Source: Stutzerimonas stutzeri
GTDB taxonomy: Bacteria > Pseudomonadota > Gammaproteobacteria > Pseudomonadales > Pseudomonadaceae
Length of the DNA: 64,000 nucleotides
Direction of reading: 5' to 3'
Assembly (NCBI RefSeq): GCF_000590475.1
Contig: NZ_CP007441.1
Span: 2,114,660-2,178,659 of the forward strand
The number at the start of each line of letters is the position of its first letter. The first letter of the stretch is position 1. This document shows, piece by piece, positions 35,501-44,270 of this stretch. The position numbers and the translations under genes were made by a program. The notes under the pieces are model-generated. The model saw only the letters and a list, made by a program, of their open reading frames with translations, had not been told where the DNA came from and searched no databases.

Positions 35501-35951
35501 GGCGCTGCTCCTCCTTTCGCAATGGCTGAACGAAGTGCATGCCTTTGGCAAGCAGACCTTCGCGGAAATAGAACCGCTGCGCGAGCGGCATGTGCAGACC
35601 GGTATCGAGCACGAGATGCGTGTATTCACTGTCTATAGCTTCGCGGCGCACCGCGTCCAATAGCTTCGCACCTATGCCGTGCTGACGCTGTGATTGCGCG
35701 ACCACCAGATCGTCTACATAGACGAACCGGCCATAGAGCAGATTTTCCTGCAAACGAAAGCCCGCCAGGCCGACCAATTCAGCGCCAAACCATGCCCCTA
35801 GCAGGCGATAGTGCTGCTCGAACTGGCGCGCAATCTGGGCAAGGAATGCCGTCTCTTCCGCCAGATGCGGCCGTAGCTCGCGCATCAGTTCGCGTGCTTC
35901 GCGCAGTTCGGTTTCCTCGCGCAAATAACGGAAGGTTGGCTCAGTTTTCAT
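35493..35951 (-). CDS. GNAT family N-acetyltransferase
   Basis: 152-residue acetyl-CoA-dependent transferase. The GNAT core is clear: GAELVGLAGFRLQENLLYGRFVYVDDLVVAQSQRQHGIGAKLLDAVRREA, with the Q/RxxGxG/A acetyl-CoA loop (RQHGIG), and the C-terminal YFREGLLAKGMHFVQPL. Start ATG at 35951 has GAGGAC about eight bases upstream; an earlier ATG at 35986 is possible. It precedes azoR with an eight-base overlap and is divergent from the MocR gene. Acceptor unknown. Confidence 0.85.
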   Translation of the reverse strand: MKTEPTFRYLREETELREARELMRELRPHLAEETAFLAQIARQFEQHYRLLGAWFGAELVGLAGFRLQENLLYGRFVYVDDLVVAQSQRQHGIGAKLLDAVRREAIDSEYTHLVLDTGLHMPLAQRFYFREGLLAKGMHFVQPLRKEEQRHA

Positions 35952-36120
35952 GGTCGAGTCCTCAACGAGATGGGCCTTCACCATAGGTTCACCGCCGCTC
36001 TGGCCACAGGGGCAAGAACGACGGGGATGCATGGGCCATCGCTGTGCGCGACGGTCAACGCCCCAGCGACCGATACCCCCGCTTGCGCTACTATCGGGCA
36101 GCCATCTACAGGAGGTCAGG

Positions 36121-37527
36121 ATGCCAGGTGTCGAAATGCCGGATCGCGCGAACACCGTCCCCGTTTTCCGCCAACTGTACGTGCGCTACCGCGACGCCAT
36201 CAGCTCGGGTCAGTTGAAACCAGGTGATCGGGTGCCTTCGGTGCGGGCGCTGGCGTCCGAGTTGAATCTGGCACGGGGCACGGTGGAAGCGGCGTATCAG
36301 TTGCTGATTGGCGAGGGATATCTTGAGACGCGGGGGCCGGCGGGTACGATCGTGTGCCCGCAACTGTCGCCCTCGGCATCCAGCGTGCCGCCGGCCCCGC
36401 CTGCGCCTACTGTCTATACCGGCGTCCACACGGGCCGCGCGCCGCTGCCGCTGCAGATGGGCCTCCCGGCGCTTGATGCCTTCCCGCGCAAGACCTGGAC
36501 GCGGATCGCCAGCCGCACCATTCAACAAAGCGGACTGGACAGCCTGATCTACCCCAACCCGCAAGGTGATGCGGCGTTGCGCGTGGCACTCGCCCGCTAT
36601 CTCGCCATTTCCCGCGGTATCGCCTGCACGCCTGACCAAGTGTTCATTTGTGCGGGGTATCGGGCCTGTCTGGAGCTGATCTCACGCAGCGTGCTGAAAG
36701 CAGGTGACCGCGGCTGGTTCGAGGATCCTGGCTATTTTCTCGCGCGCCGATTCTTCGAAGAAACGAACATGCCGCTGGTGCCTGTTCCCGTGGACGAACA
36801 TGGACTTTGCGTAGATGTCGGTATCGAGCGCGCGCCCGATGCGCGCTTTGCGGTGGTAACCCCGTCGCACCAGAGTCCTTTGGGTGTCTCCTTGTCCTTG
36901 CCCCGGCGGCAGGCGCTGTTGGCCTGGGCAAGCGACCAGCGCAGCTGGATCATCGAAGACGACTATGACAGCGAGTACCGCTACGTCGGGCGACCATTAC
37001 CTGCCCTGAAGAGCCTCGACACGCAAGGGCGCGTGCTCTACACAGGGACGTTCAGCAAAGTGCTGATACCCGGCCTGCGCCTGGCCTATCTCGTAGTGCC
37101 GAATGAGCAGGTTGCGCACTTCGCGCGGATGGCCGACGTTTTGCACAACCATTGCCCGCAATTGCTGCAACGCACCACCGCGACATTCATCGAAGAAGGC
37201 CACTTCGCTCGTCATCTGAAAAAGATGCGCAGCCTGTACGCACACCGAAGAACGTTGTTGAGCGATGCCTTGACTGCAAAGCTCGGCGGGCGCATGCATC
37301 TGGAGTTGCGAGCCGGCGGTATGCACGTGCTGGCCAGCCTGGCTGGCGGGCTGGAGGACAGTGTCATCGCCGCACGCGGACCGCGCGCCGGGCTGGCATT
37401 GCAGGCGTTGTCTGAGTGGTACCGTGAGGCGCCTGCGCGCCAGGGTTTGCTGATGGGGTTCACCAATGTAAAGGATGCGGACGCGGCGGCGGACATCGCC
37501 GCGCGCGTCGCCGGACTTCTTGACTGA
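36121..37527 (+). CDS. MocR/PdxR-type regulator
   Basis: 468-residue GntR/aminotransferase fusion. The HTH (residues about 15-75: QLKPGDRVPSVRALASELNLARGTVEAAYQLLIGEGYLE) joins by a proline-rich linker (residues 83-98) to the fold-type I domain with EDDYDSEYRY and the PLP lysine Lys313 (YTGTFSKVLIPGLR). This is the classical MocR arrangement, closer to PdxR/GabR relatives than the mva-linked MocR at 15358. AGGAGG five bases before ATG 36121 fixes the start; the longer frame from 35950 is rejected. It probably controls the divergent GNAT-azoR pair. Confidence 0.88.
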   Translation: MPGVEMPDRANTVPVFRQLYVRYRDAISSGQLKPGDRVPSVRALASELNLARGTVEAAYQLLIGEGYLETRGPAGTIVCPQLSPSASSVPPAPPAPTVYTGVHTGRAPLPLQMGLPALDAFPRKTWTRIASRTIQQSGLDSLIYPNPQGDAALRVALARYLAISRGIACTPDQVFICAGYRACLELISRSVLKAGDRGWFEDPGYFLARRFFEETNMPLVPVPVDEHGLCVDVGIERAPDARFAVVTPSHQSPLGVSLSLPRRQALLAWASDQRSWIIEDDYDSEYRYVGRPLPALKSLDTQGRVLYTGTFSKVLIPGLRLAYLVVPNEQVAHFARMADVLHNHCPQLLQRTTATFIEEGHFARHLKKMRSLYAHRRTLLSDALTAKLGGRMHLELRAGGMHVLASLAGGLEDSVIAARGPRAGLALQALSEWYREAPARQGLLMGFTNVKDADAAADIAARVAGLLD

Positions 37528-37601
37528 TCCTATGTTTCGTATGGAAAGTCGGCTGCCAGATTAACGAATGTTCGGTCCGTGACGTTCGTCCGGGTCGATC
37601 G

Positions 37602-38081
37602 TCAATGAAGGTCGGCTTTCTCCAGTCCGTAAAGCTTATCTGCCGACCCTGGTACCGCCTGGAACGCCACGCTCAGGCGGTTCCAGCCGTTGATGGAAAT
37701 TACCAGGAAGGAAAGATCGGCAAGCTCTGCGTCAGACAGTTGTTCGCGCACGCTGTTGAAGATCTCGTCCGCTACACCGTGCGCCTCAAGCCGGGTCAAT
37801 GCTTCAGTCCATTCCAGCGCAGCGCGCTCGCGGGCCGAAAACAGTGTCGACTCACGCCAGACCGTCACGTGATGCAAACGCAGTTCACGCTCCCCGTGAA
37901 TCTTGGCCTCTTTGACATGCATGTCCACGCAGAACGCACAGCCATTGATCTGCGAGGCCCGTAGCGTCACCAGATGCCCCACCTCCGAGAGAAACGGCTT
38001 CTTTTTCAGCAGCTGCGAAAGTTCGGCGTACTTGCCGGCGGCGTCGGGGGAAAGCTTGAAGTAGTCGAGACGTTGGGACAT
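37602..38081 (-). CDS. Carboxymuconolactone decarboxylase/AhpD-like protein
   Basis: 159-residue AhpD-type protein. The core shows VGHLVTLRASQINGCAFCVDMHVKEAKIHG, with the CxxC redox pair and the proton-relay His of the family, typical of small peroxidase-linked alkylhydroperoxidase proteins. The C-terminal half (DAELADLSFLVISINGWNRLSVAF) completes the fold. True start is the ATG at 38081 (MSQRLDYFKL); the longer frame upstream is poor. It ends 74 bases from the convergent MocR gene. Probably protects against peroxides; partner reductase unknown. Confidence 0.87.
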   Translation of the reverse strand: MSQRLDYFKLSPDAAGKYAELSQLLKKKPFLSEVGHLVTLRASQINGCAFCVDMHVKEAKIHGERELRLHHVTVWRESTLFSARERAALEWTEALTRLEAHGVADEIFNSVREQLSDAELADLSFLVISINGWNRLSVAFQAVPGSADKLYGLEKADLH

Positions 38082-38515
38082 AGCGTTTCTTCCTATGGGA
38101 GTGAGGTTGCACCGGTGCCATTGCGCAAGCGGTAAGCAAACTCTATAGCTGCCACGCCCCAGCCCACAGAGCCAAGAAACGCGTTCTCGGCTAGGCCATT
38201 CGTTAGACATAGGCGGTCGCACTCCTCGTGCTGAGGCAGCGTGCGAACAGGCGGTGTTCCGCTGCAGTTGTCCGGCTCTGAGCAGAGTGGCGGGTTTTTC
38301 CAGGGTCGGTTACGGCAACCTGATACGCGGCATTCCTGCAGCCCGGCAGACCTTCGGAAAGCTGCACGTACTGGCGTACAACAAATTAACCGTCATGCAG
38401 TATCGGCTAAACCCAACACGACGAAAGTTTGGGGATTGTCGATTTCACAGGGTCCCGTACGACTAGATCAGCAAATTGCCGAAATTGCGGTACATACAAG
38501 CCGACGGAGCTGACC
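38082..38515. other. Intergenic region, nothing firm
   Basis: Divergent region between the AhpD-like and GST genes. One plus frame (38254-38466) reads like a peptide but lacks a ribosome site and family match. No operator or hairpin was convincing. Confidence 0.35.
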
Positions 38516-39175
38516 ATGATGAAACTGTACGGAACACCCCCGACCCGCGCTTTGCGCGTTATCTGGTTACTCAACGAACTAGGCCTGGAGTACGAGATGC
38601 TCCCGGTGAGCATCCTCCAAGGTGAAAACCGACAACCAGAATTTCTAGCGCTCAACCCCGCCGCCAAGGTGCCGGTGCTGGTCGATGGAAGCCTCGTAAT
38701 AACCGAATCGGCTGCGATTCAGCTCTACCTGGCCGAGAAAAATCCCCAGGCGGGTTTCATCCCAGCATCGGTGGAAGACCGGGCTCAGATGTATCGCTGG
38801 ATTTTCTTTCTGATGACCGAGATCGAACAGCCCCTGTGGCGCATCGTGCGTCACACCTTCCTGTACCCGGAAGAGAAGCGGTTGCCTCAGGAAATCGAGC
38901 TGGCGCGGCAGGATTGCTTAGAGATGGTGGCAGTGCTCGAGCGCCATATGCATGACCGCGAGTTCATGGTTGCCGACCGGCTCAGCGTGGCTGACTTCAA
39001 CGCCGCTTATACGTTGGACTGGGCGAACGAAGAGAAAATGCTTGAAGGAGCACCGCGGTTGAAGGCGTACCTGCAGTCGATGTACGCCCGGCCCAAGGCT
39101 CCGCCCACCATTGCAGAGGCGTTTGCGGCGCTTAAAAGCCAGGCCGCTGCTGGCGATGCGGTGGCGGCCGGGTAG
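38516..39175 (+). CDS. Glutathione S-transferase family protein
   Basis: 219-residue GST. N-terminal thioredoxin-like domain: MMKLYGTPPTRALRVIWLLNELGLEYE, with the cis-Pro region NPAAKVPVLVDG and the glutathione-contact ITESAAIQLYLA; C-terminal all-helical domain with DREFMVADRLSVADF (N-capping box). The active-site start TPPTRALR lacks the SSCS of zeta-class enzymes, so it is not the maleylacetoacetate isomerase missing from the hmg cluster. GGAG seven bases upstream supports ATG 38516. Probably detoxification; electrophile unknown. Confidence 0.88.
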   Translation: MMKLYGTPPTRALRVIWLLNELGLEYEMLPVSILQGENRQPEFLALNPAAKVPVLVDGSLVITESAAIQLYLAEKNPQAGFIPASVEDRAQMYRWIFFLMTEIEQPLWRIVRHTFLYPEEKRLPQEIELARQDCLEMVAVLERHMHDREFMVADRLSVADFNAAYTLDWANEEKMLEGAPRLKAYLQSMYARPKAPPTIAEAFAALKSQAAAGDAVAAG

Positions 39176-39341
39176 ATCGGCGATTGACGCCAACGCGGGC
39201 TCGCACCCGTCTATTCCGGTCGATTGGTGTTAGTGGTCGACCGCTTCGAGGCGAGCGCGGGGACGAACAAGCAATGCCTGCCGCCGCTTAACTCTACGTG
39301 CGTATCTAAATTCATATATCGGCCCATCAAGGAGACCCAAC

Positions 39342-39821
39342 ATGACCAGCAAAAACACCATATGCCTCTGGTATGACGGCACCGCACTGGAGGCCGCGAC
39401 TTTCTATGCCAAGACCTTCCCCGACAGCGCGGTGGGTGCTATCCATCGCGCGCCGGGCGACTATCCGTCGGGAAAGCAGGGCGATGTCCTGACCGTCGAA
39501 TTCACAGTGATGGGCATCCCTTGCCTCGGACTTAACGGAGGCTCGACGTTCAAACATAACGAGGCGTTTTCGTTCCAGGTTGCGACCGACGACCAAGCCG
39601 AGACGGACCGTTTATGGAATGCAATTGTCGATAACGGCGGCCAGGAAAGCGCCTGCGGCTGGTGCAAGGACAAGTGGGGTCTGTCGTGGCAAATCACGCC
39701 GCGCGTACTGACGGCAGCGTATACCAGTCCTGATCAAGCAGCGGCCAAGCGCGCGTTCGAAGCGATGATGGGCATGCAAAAGATTGATATTGCGGAGATC
39801 GAAGCGGCGTTGAAGGGTTAA
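39342..39821 (+). CDS. VOC family protein, PhnB-like
   Basis: 159-residue vicinal-oxygen-chelate protein of the PhnB/3-demethylubiquinone-methyltransferase-like group: ICLWYDGTALEAATFYAKTFPDSAVGAI, then GIPCLGLNGGSTFKHNEAFSFQVATDDQAETDRLWNAIVDNGGQESACGWCKDKWGLSWQITP. That arrangement is characteristic, though the catalytic role is generally unknown. AAGGAG seven bases before the ATG fixes the start. It stands alone after the GST gene with a 166-base gap. Confidence 0.87.
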   Translation: MTSKNTICLWYDGTALEAATFYAKTFPDSAVGAIHRAPGDYPSGKQGDVLTVEFTVMGIPCLGLNGGSTFKHNEAFSFQVATDDQAETDRLWNAIVDNGGQESACGWCKDKWGLSWQITPRVLTAAYTSPDQAAAKRAFEAMMGMQKIDIAEIEAALKG

Positions 39822-40284
39822 CCGGCATTAGAACCGAGCGCCGTAGCATGACAGCCCGCTGGCTGCCGATACTGCCCCCAGCATCGGGGCTGTCGTCGAG
39901 GTCAACATTGGGTCGGCTACAGTCGGTGGTAAATAGCCGGAGCCGATTCAATAAGCGGCGTGGATGTCACCGAGGCCCATAGACGAAAGGACGCCTAGCG
40001 AGCACCGAGGCTGCGTTGGCCTTGTACAGTGTCACCGGCTACGTCGGATGACGCTTGGCAAGTTCGGCGGGCATCGCATCCGTAGAGCGAAGCGCGGTTG
40101 CAAGGGCAAGACGTCGTCAGAATGGCGCCGGGAGGCTTCAGTCAAGCGCTCGGCGCCACCGGGGCGATCGTCGTTGGGAATGGATGATGTGGCACATCGG
40201 CTGCCGCGCGACACGCGGCCCGCACTTATCGACTGGGACAGCCTCAAATCTGTGAGCCATCCACGGCTCGACCGGAGGTAATTC
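39822..40284. other. Intergenic region, nothing recognised
   Basis: About 460 bases between the VOC gene and a small proline-rich gene. Only short GC-driven frames. No promoter or repeat stands out. Confidence 0.35.
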
Positions 40285-40494
40285 ATGAGTATCGATCCGC
40301 TCGACAGACCCCATGACCAACAGCCCGTACCGGGGCAGGACCAGAACCCCAGCCAATCCCCTGAGCCTGATTTCATTACCGACAATCCAGACGTCCAGCC
40401 AAGTCCAGGCGATGGCGCAAATCCCACCGATCAGCCGGGAAAAGTACCAGAATTCGACCCGAACGAGCCAGGTCTGGGCAACCCGCTGCCTTGA
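40285..40494 (+). CDS. Small proline/aspartate-rich hypothetical protein (69 aa)
   Basis: 69-residue acidic, disordered-looking protein, rich in Pro, Asp, Gln and Asn with a repeated PEPDF/PEFDP flavour (QSPEPDFITDNPDVQPSPGD; GKVPEFDPNEPGLGNPLP). GGAGG lies six to seven bases before the ATG and a perfect terminator follows within 20 bases, so this is a genuine single-gene transcription unit. No signal peptide or known domain. Similar short proline-rich proteins occur in pseudomonads, often annotated as hypothetical. Function unknown. Confidence 0.72.
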   Translation: MSIDPLDRPHDQQPVPGQDQNPSQSPEPDFITDNPDVQPSPGDGANPTDQPGKVPEFDPNEPGLGNPLP

Positions 40495-40511
40495 TCTGAC
40501 CAGAGTCGTAA

Positions 40512-40545
40512 AACAAGCCCAGTCTTTGCGCTGGGCTTGTTATTT
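40512..40545 (+). terminator. Rho-independent terminator
   Basis: AACAAGCCCAG, loop of eight, CTGGGCTTGTT: a perfect 11-bp stem followed by ATTT. It closes the small proline-rich gene and could also serve the convergent DUF4256 gene. Confidence 0.9.
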
Positions 40546-40684
40546 CGACGGGGACGAGCTCTGGACGAACGGGCCCGCATGCTTACGTTCCGTAACCGAC
40601 TTGGCCGTGCTAATCGGCGGCGAGAATGTTCTCAAGAGAATGTACCTCGACACAGATCAAAGCGTGCCCGGACTGCGCCTCTGC

Positions 40685-41230
40685 TCAGACCGCCAATGCG
40701 CCGCGGAACCCTCTGGCGGCGTAATAGGACTGCGCGCCGTTGTGATAAACGAAAACACAGTCATAGCGACGGTCACAAAAGAGCGCGCCCCCGAGCTTTC
40801 TGATGGCGGAGGGTGTCTTTACCCAGCTGGACGTCTTGGTGTCAAAGCACCCTAGCTTCTGCAGGTCCCGGTATTGCGCTTCCGTCAGGATTTCGATGCC
40901 CATGTCGGCGGCTATCTCGGTGGCACAGTTGGCCGGCTTGTTCTCCTTTCTTGCGTCCATGGCCTCCCGGTCATAACAGAGGCTTCTACGGCCAGCGGGA
41001 CTTTCGGCAGAACAGTCGACGAAGATAATCTCGCCCGTGTCCTTATCGCGAGCCACCACGTCGGGCTCGCCGCCGGTGCTCTCCATGTTCTGCAGCGCTC
41101 GCAGCTTCTCCGGCGAGGCCTCCAACCTTGTATACACCTGAGGCCATTCAACACCTTCATGCCGGCGCAGGTTCGCCTCGAAACGAACCTTCAGCGTGCC
41201 AATTAGCGCCTCTCGCTGCTCTGCATTCAT
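40685..41230 (-). CDS. DUF4256 family protein
   Basis: 181-residue cytoplasmic protein of a widespread uncharacterised family (DUF4256). Recognised by the overall plan: an N-terminal ARF-like helix, LRALQNMESTGGEPDVVA, IIFVDCSAESPAGRRSLCYDREAMDARKENKP, and the C-terminal FCDRRYDCVFVYHNGAQSYYAARGFRG. The family has no known activity. GGAGG seven bases upstream of the ATG fits. Convergent with the small proline-rich gene. No sign of decay. Confidence 0.82.
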   Translation of the reverse strand: MNAEQREALIGTLKVRFEANLRRHEGVEWPQVYTRLEASPEKLRALQNMESTGGEPDVVARDKDTGEIIFVDCSAESPAGRRSLCYDREAMDARKENKPANCATEIAADMGIEILTEAQYRDLQKLGCFDTKTSSWVKTPSAIRKLGGALFCDRRYDCVFVYHNGAQSYYAARGFRGALAV

Positions 41231-41418
41231 GCCTTAACCTCCCTGACGTGTCATCTCGATACGATCTTTCACAGCAGAACCCATCGGGGCCGTGCGCCCG
41301 GTGAAATGACTGGAAGATTAGCAGGTGCTCATAACGACCTTGCTCCGCCTGTTCCTGCATGGGGAATGACGGACGGGCCGATACGCCTGAAGATTCAATC
41401 GCCATGGAGAGACGAGAA

Positions 41419-41893
41419 ATGACACGAGCAGTGCAATTTCACGAACATGGCGGTCCCGAAGTCCTGCGCATCGATCAGGTGGCTATACCGGGACCAGCAT
41501 GCGGGCAGTTCGGATACGCGTGAAGCCGTTGGGAATCAATCGGGCAGAAACGCTGTTACGTGCTGGCGCTATATCGAAAAGCCACTTTTCCTTCGGGTTG
41601 GGGCTGGAGGCGGGGCATTGTCGAGAGTGGGTGAAGGGGTGAACGAGCTGGAGCTTGGCGGTCCCGTAAGTGTGGTGCCGCCACAGTCCATGGTCCGTTG
41701 GCCTGCTTATGGCGAATCGGCGCTTTTTCCTGCCGGATTTGGCATCCCGTCCTCTCAAGCAAACTGAGCGCGGCTGTTTCGCGGCGCTAAACGCGGCGGG
41801 GCAGCCTTCGAGCAAATAGCGGACGCGCATCGCTTCGTCGAGCGAACGAGCAGTTCGGCAAGCTTGTGGTTACGCATCTAGATGCCCGTGCGG
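41419..41893 (+). pseudogene. Quinone oxidoreductase (zinc-type ADH superfamily) pseudogene
   Basis: Decayed medium-chain dehydrogenase. It starts MTRAVQFHEHGGPEVLRIDQ with GAGA upstream, then breaks into pieces in three frames: VKPLGINRAETLLRAGA (from 41511), VGEGVNELELGGPVSVVPPQ (about 41630), AFEQIADAHRFVE (about 41803) and FGKLVVTHLDAR (about 41855-41893). These are the N-terminal and the C-terminal segments of quinone oxidoreductase-like enzymes, in the right order. The whole NADPH-binding middle, roughly 200 residues, is gone and there are at least three frameshifts plus a stop at about 41767. No function is possible. Confidence 0.8.
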
Positions 41894-42049
41894 TGCGAGC
41901 GATGGGCCGAGATGGCGGCAATGCGCCGTGCGGATTTCGCCTCATCGCTCGTGATCGCTCATCATCTGCTGGCCGAGAAAAGCTGCACCCAGGCTCCGCT
42001 GGCTGTGGCTGTGGCTCTGCGACTTGCTCCAGTCACTCGGCCCGGCGAT

Positions 42050-42850
42050 CTACTCATCACTGGATAGCGTGAGTGAACCCGCGCCCATCCGGGCACTGAT
42101 CTTTCTTGCCACTTGCTGCAAGCGCTGCGCCGCTTCGCCATCCACTTCGGCCATGAAGCCGGGCTCGGCGCCGACTATCGTGATGACGCCCGCCAATCGC
42201 TGATTGCCGCTGAACAATGGCGCGGAGAGCGCGTTGACACCTGCCATCAGCAAGCCGTGCACAGGTTGAATGTGGGTGCGCTGCAGCTCATTCATCGCGG
42301 TGAGCAGGGCGTTGGGGGAGGGGGCGGACGGCAGCTTCATTTCCTCTTCGCGCAGCTCGGCCGTTTCCGCATTCGGCATGAAGGCGTTGAACACCAAACC
42401 GGTGGACGAGCCCAGCAGCGGCAGCACCGAGCCCACCTGGGTCACCAGCGTGACGGCCCGGACCGCCTGCTCCACGTGTACGACGGCGGGGCCGCGGTTG
42501 CCCCATACGGCGAGAAAGCAAGTTTCGTTGAGCGCGTCGCGCAGTTGCGCCAGATGCGGCGTGGCCAGTTTGACCACGTCCAGCCGGCCCAGGGCAGCCA
42601 GCCCGACGAACAAGGCCGCACGGCCCAGCCCGTAATGATTGGTCAGTGGATCCTGTTCGGCGAAGCCGCTGGCCATCAACGCTTGCAGATAACGATGAAC
42701 CTTGCTGGCGGGCATGCCGACATGTTCGGCCAGGCGCGACAGGGACGTGGCGGGGGCTAGTTCGGCCAGTGCCGTGAGGATGTCTGTGCCTACCTCAGCG
42801 GCTTGGACTTTCTGTCGGCGAGGCGCCGTATCTGCGTTGCTGTCTGCCAT
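42050..42850 (-). CDS. hmgR: IclR family regulator of homogentisate degradation
   Basis: 266-residue IclR-type repressor. The N-terminal winged helix (ALAELAPATSLSRLAEHVGMPASKVHRYLQALMASGFAEQD) is followed by the effector domain with GRLDVVKLATPHLAQLRDALNETCFLAVW and GVNALSAPLFSGNQRLAGVITIVG. It is divergent from hmgA, 117 bases away, exactly as HmgR in Pseudomonas putida, where homogentisate relieves repression. A perfect 17-bp palindrome (42935-42951) adjoins the hmgA start. A few frames in this region overlap the end of the pseudogene area, which does not affect this gene. Confidence 0.88.
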   Translation of the reverse strand: MADSNADTAPRRQKVQAAEVGTDILTALAELAPATSLSRLAEHVGMPASKVHRYLQALMASGFAEQDPLTNHYGLGRAALFVGLAALGRLDVVKLATPHLAQLRDALNETCFLAVWGNRGPAVVHVEQAVRAVTLVTQVGSVLPLLGSSTGLVFNAFMPNAETAELREEEMKLPSAPSPNALLTAMNELQRTHIQPVHGLLMAGVNALSAPLFSGNQRLAGVITIVGAEPGFMAEVDGEAAQRLQQVARKISARMGAGSLTLSSDE

Positions 42851-42934
42851 GAATTCAGCTGCCCTGTGTTTACGGCCACATTTGCGAAGGCGCTGTTTAT
42901 AGCTTGACGCCCAGATGAGTTCAAATTACTTTTT

Positions 42935-42951
42935 GCGTAAACGCATTACGC
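42935..42951. promoter_or_regulatory. HmgR operator candidate
   Basis: GCGTAA-ACGCA-TTACGC, a perfect inverted repeat with a total length of 17 bases, directly before the hmgA ribosome site. HmgR of P. putida is known to bind a 17-bp palindrome at the hmg promoter, so repression by blocking transcription is the natural reading. Confidence 0.7.
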
Positions 42952-42967
42952 TAAATGAGAGATGGCT

Positions 42968-44269
42968 ATGCAACCTCTACCGCAATCTGGCGAAACCTCT
43001 CGATACCTGTCCGGCTTCGGCAACGAATTCAGTAGCGAGGCCTTGCCGGGCGCGCTGCCGGTCGGCCAGAACTCTCCGCAAAAAGTGCCGTACGGCCTCT
43101 ACACCGAATTGCTCTCCGGTACGGCCTTCACCGTCCCGCGCAGCGAAGCGCGTCGGTCCTGGCTGTATCGCATCCGTCCGTCAGCTAACCACGGGCAATA
43201 TCAGCGTCTGGATCGTCAATTCAGCAGCGAGCTGGGACCGGTCACGCCTAACCGGCTGCGCTGGAACCCGGAGCCATTCCCGGAGACCGCGACGGATTTC
43301 CTCGATGGGCTGACGTGCGTGGCGGCCAATGCCGAGCCCGCCCAGCCGACAGGGGCGAGCATCTACCGTTACGCAGCGAATGTGTCGATGGAGCGGGTGT
43401 TCTTCAATGCCGATGGCGAGCTGCTGATCGTGCCGCAGCAGGGCGCGCTGAATCTGGTCACTGAGCTGGGCGTACTCGAGGTGGCGCCGCTGGAGATTGC
43501 GGTCATCCCGCGCGGTATGCGCTTTCGTGTCGAGTTGCTGGAGGCGACTGCCCGCGGCTATTTGTGCGAGAACCATGGCTGCGCGTTACGTCTACCGGAC
43601 CTCGGGCCGATCGGTAGCAATGGTCTGGCCAATCCACGTGATTTTCTCTCGCCGGTCGCGCACTTCGAAGAGCGCGACGAGCCCGTCCAGCTGGTGCAGA
43701 AATTCCTCGGCGAACTCTGGGCCACCGAGCTCGATCACTCTCCGCTGGACGTGGTCGCCTGGCATGGCAACAACGTGCCCTACAAGTACGATCTGCGCCG
43801 GTTCAACACAATCGGCACTGTCAGCTTCGACCACCCGGATCCGTCGATCTTCACCGTGCTGACCTCGCCCAGCGCCATCCACGGTATGGCCAACATCGAC
43901 TTTGTGATCTTCCCGCCACGCTGGATGGTCGCGGAAAACACCTTCCGGCCGCCGTGGTTCCACCGCAACCTGATGAACGAATTCATGGGCCTGATCGATG
44001 GCGCCTACGACGCCAAGGCCGACGGTTTCTCGCCCGGTGGCGCCTCGCTGCACAACTGCATGAGCGCCCACGGCCCGGATCACGTGTCGACTGAACAGGC
44101 GATCTACGCCGAGCTCAAACCGCACAAGATCGATAACACCATGGCCTTCATGTTTGAGACCGGCCAGGTGCTTCGCCCCACACGCCAGGCGCTGGAAAGC
44201 CCGCAGCTGCAAAGCGACTACGACAGCTGCTGGGCCGGCCTGGGCAAGACCTTCAAGAATGAGAAATGA
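42968..44269 (+). CDS. hmgA: Homogentisate 1,2-dioxygenase
   Basis: Opens the aromatic ring of homogentisate with O2 to give maleylacetoacetate, a central step in tyrosine/phenylalanine breakdown. The 433-residue cupin enzyme (Fe2+) shows [26 protein letters not shown] at the N-terminus, and the iron-ligand region [27 protein letters not shown] plus a late MSAHGPD. ATG at 42962 is possible but its ribosome site would abut it; GAGAG at 42957-42961 is well spaced for 42968. fahA follows with one base between. Regulated by the divergent hmgR. Confidence 0.95.
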   Translation: MQPLPQSGETSRYLSGFGNEFSSEALPGALPVGQNSPQKVPYGLYTELLSGTAFTVPRSEARRSWLYRIRPSANHGQYQRLDRQFSSELGPVTPNRLRWNPEPFPETATDFLDGLTCVAANAEPAQPTGASIYRYAANVSMERVFFNADGELLIVPQQGALNLVTELGVLEVAPLEIAVIPRGMRFRVELLEATARGYLCENHGCALRLPDLGPIGSNGLANPRDFLSPVAHFEERDEPVQLVQKFLGELWATELDHSPLDVVAWHGNNVPYKYDLRRFNTIGTVSFDHPDPSIFTVLTSPSAIHGMANIDFVIFPPRWMVAENTFRPPWFHRNLMNEFMGLIDGAYDAKADGFSPGGASLHNCMSAHGPDHVSTEQAIYAELKPHKIDNTMAFMFETGQVLRPTRQALESPQLQSDYDSCWAGLGKTFKNEK

Positions 44270-44270
44270 C

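Noticed and set aside
38516..39175. The GST gene as the missing maleylacetoacetate isomerase
   Set aside because: It lacks the SSCS-type zeta-class active-site start and is 3.8 kb from the hmg operon as a separate unit.
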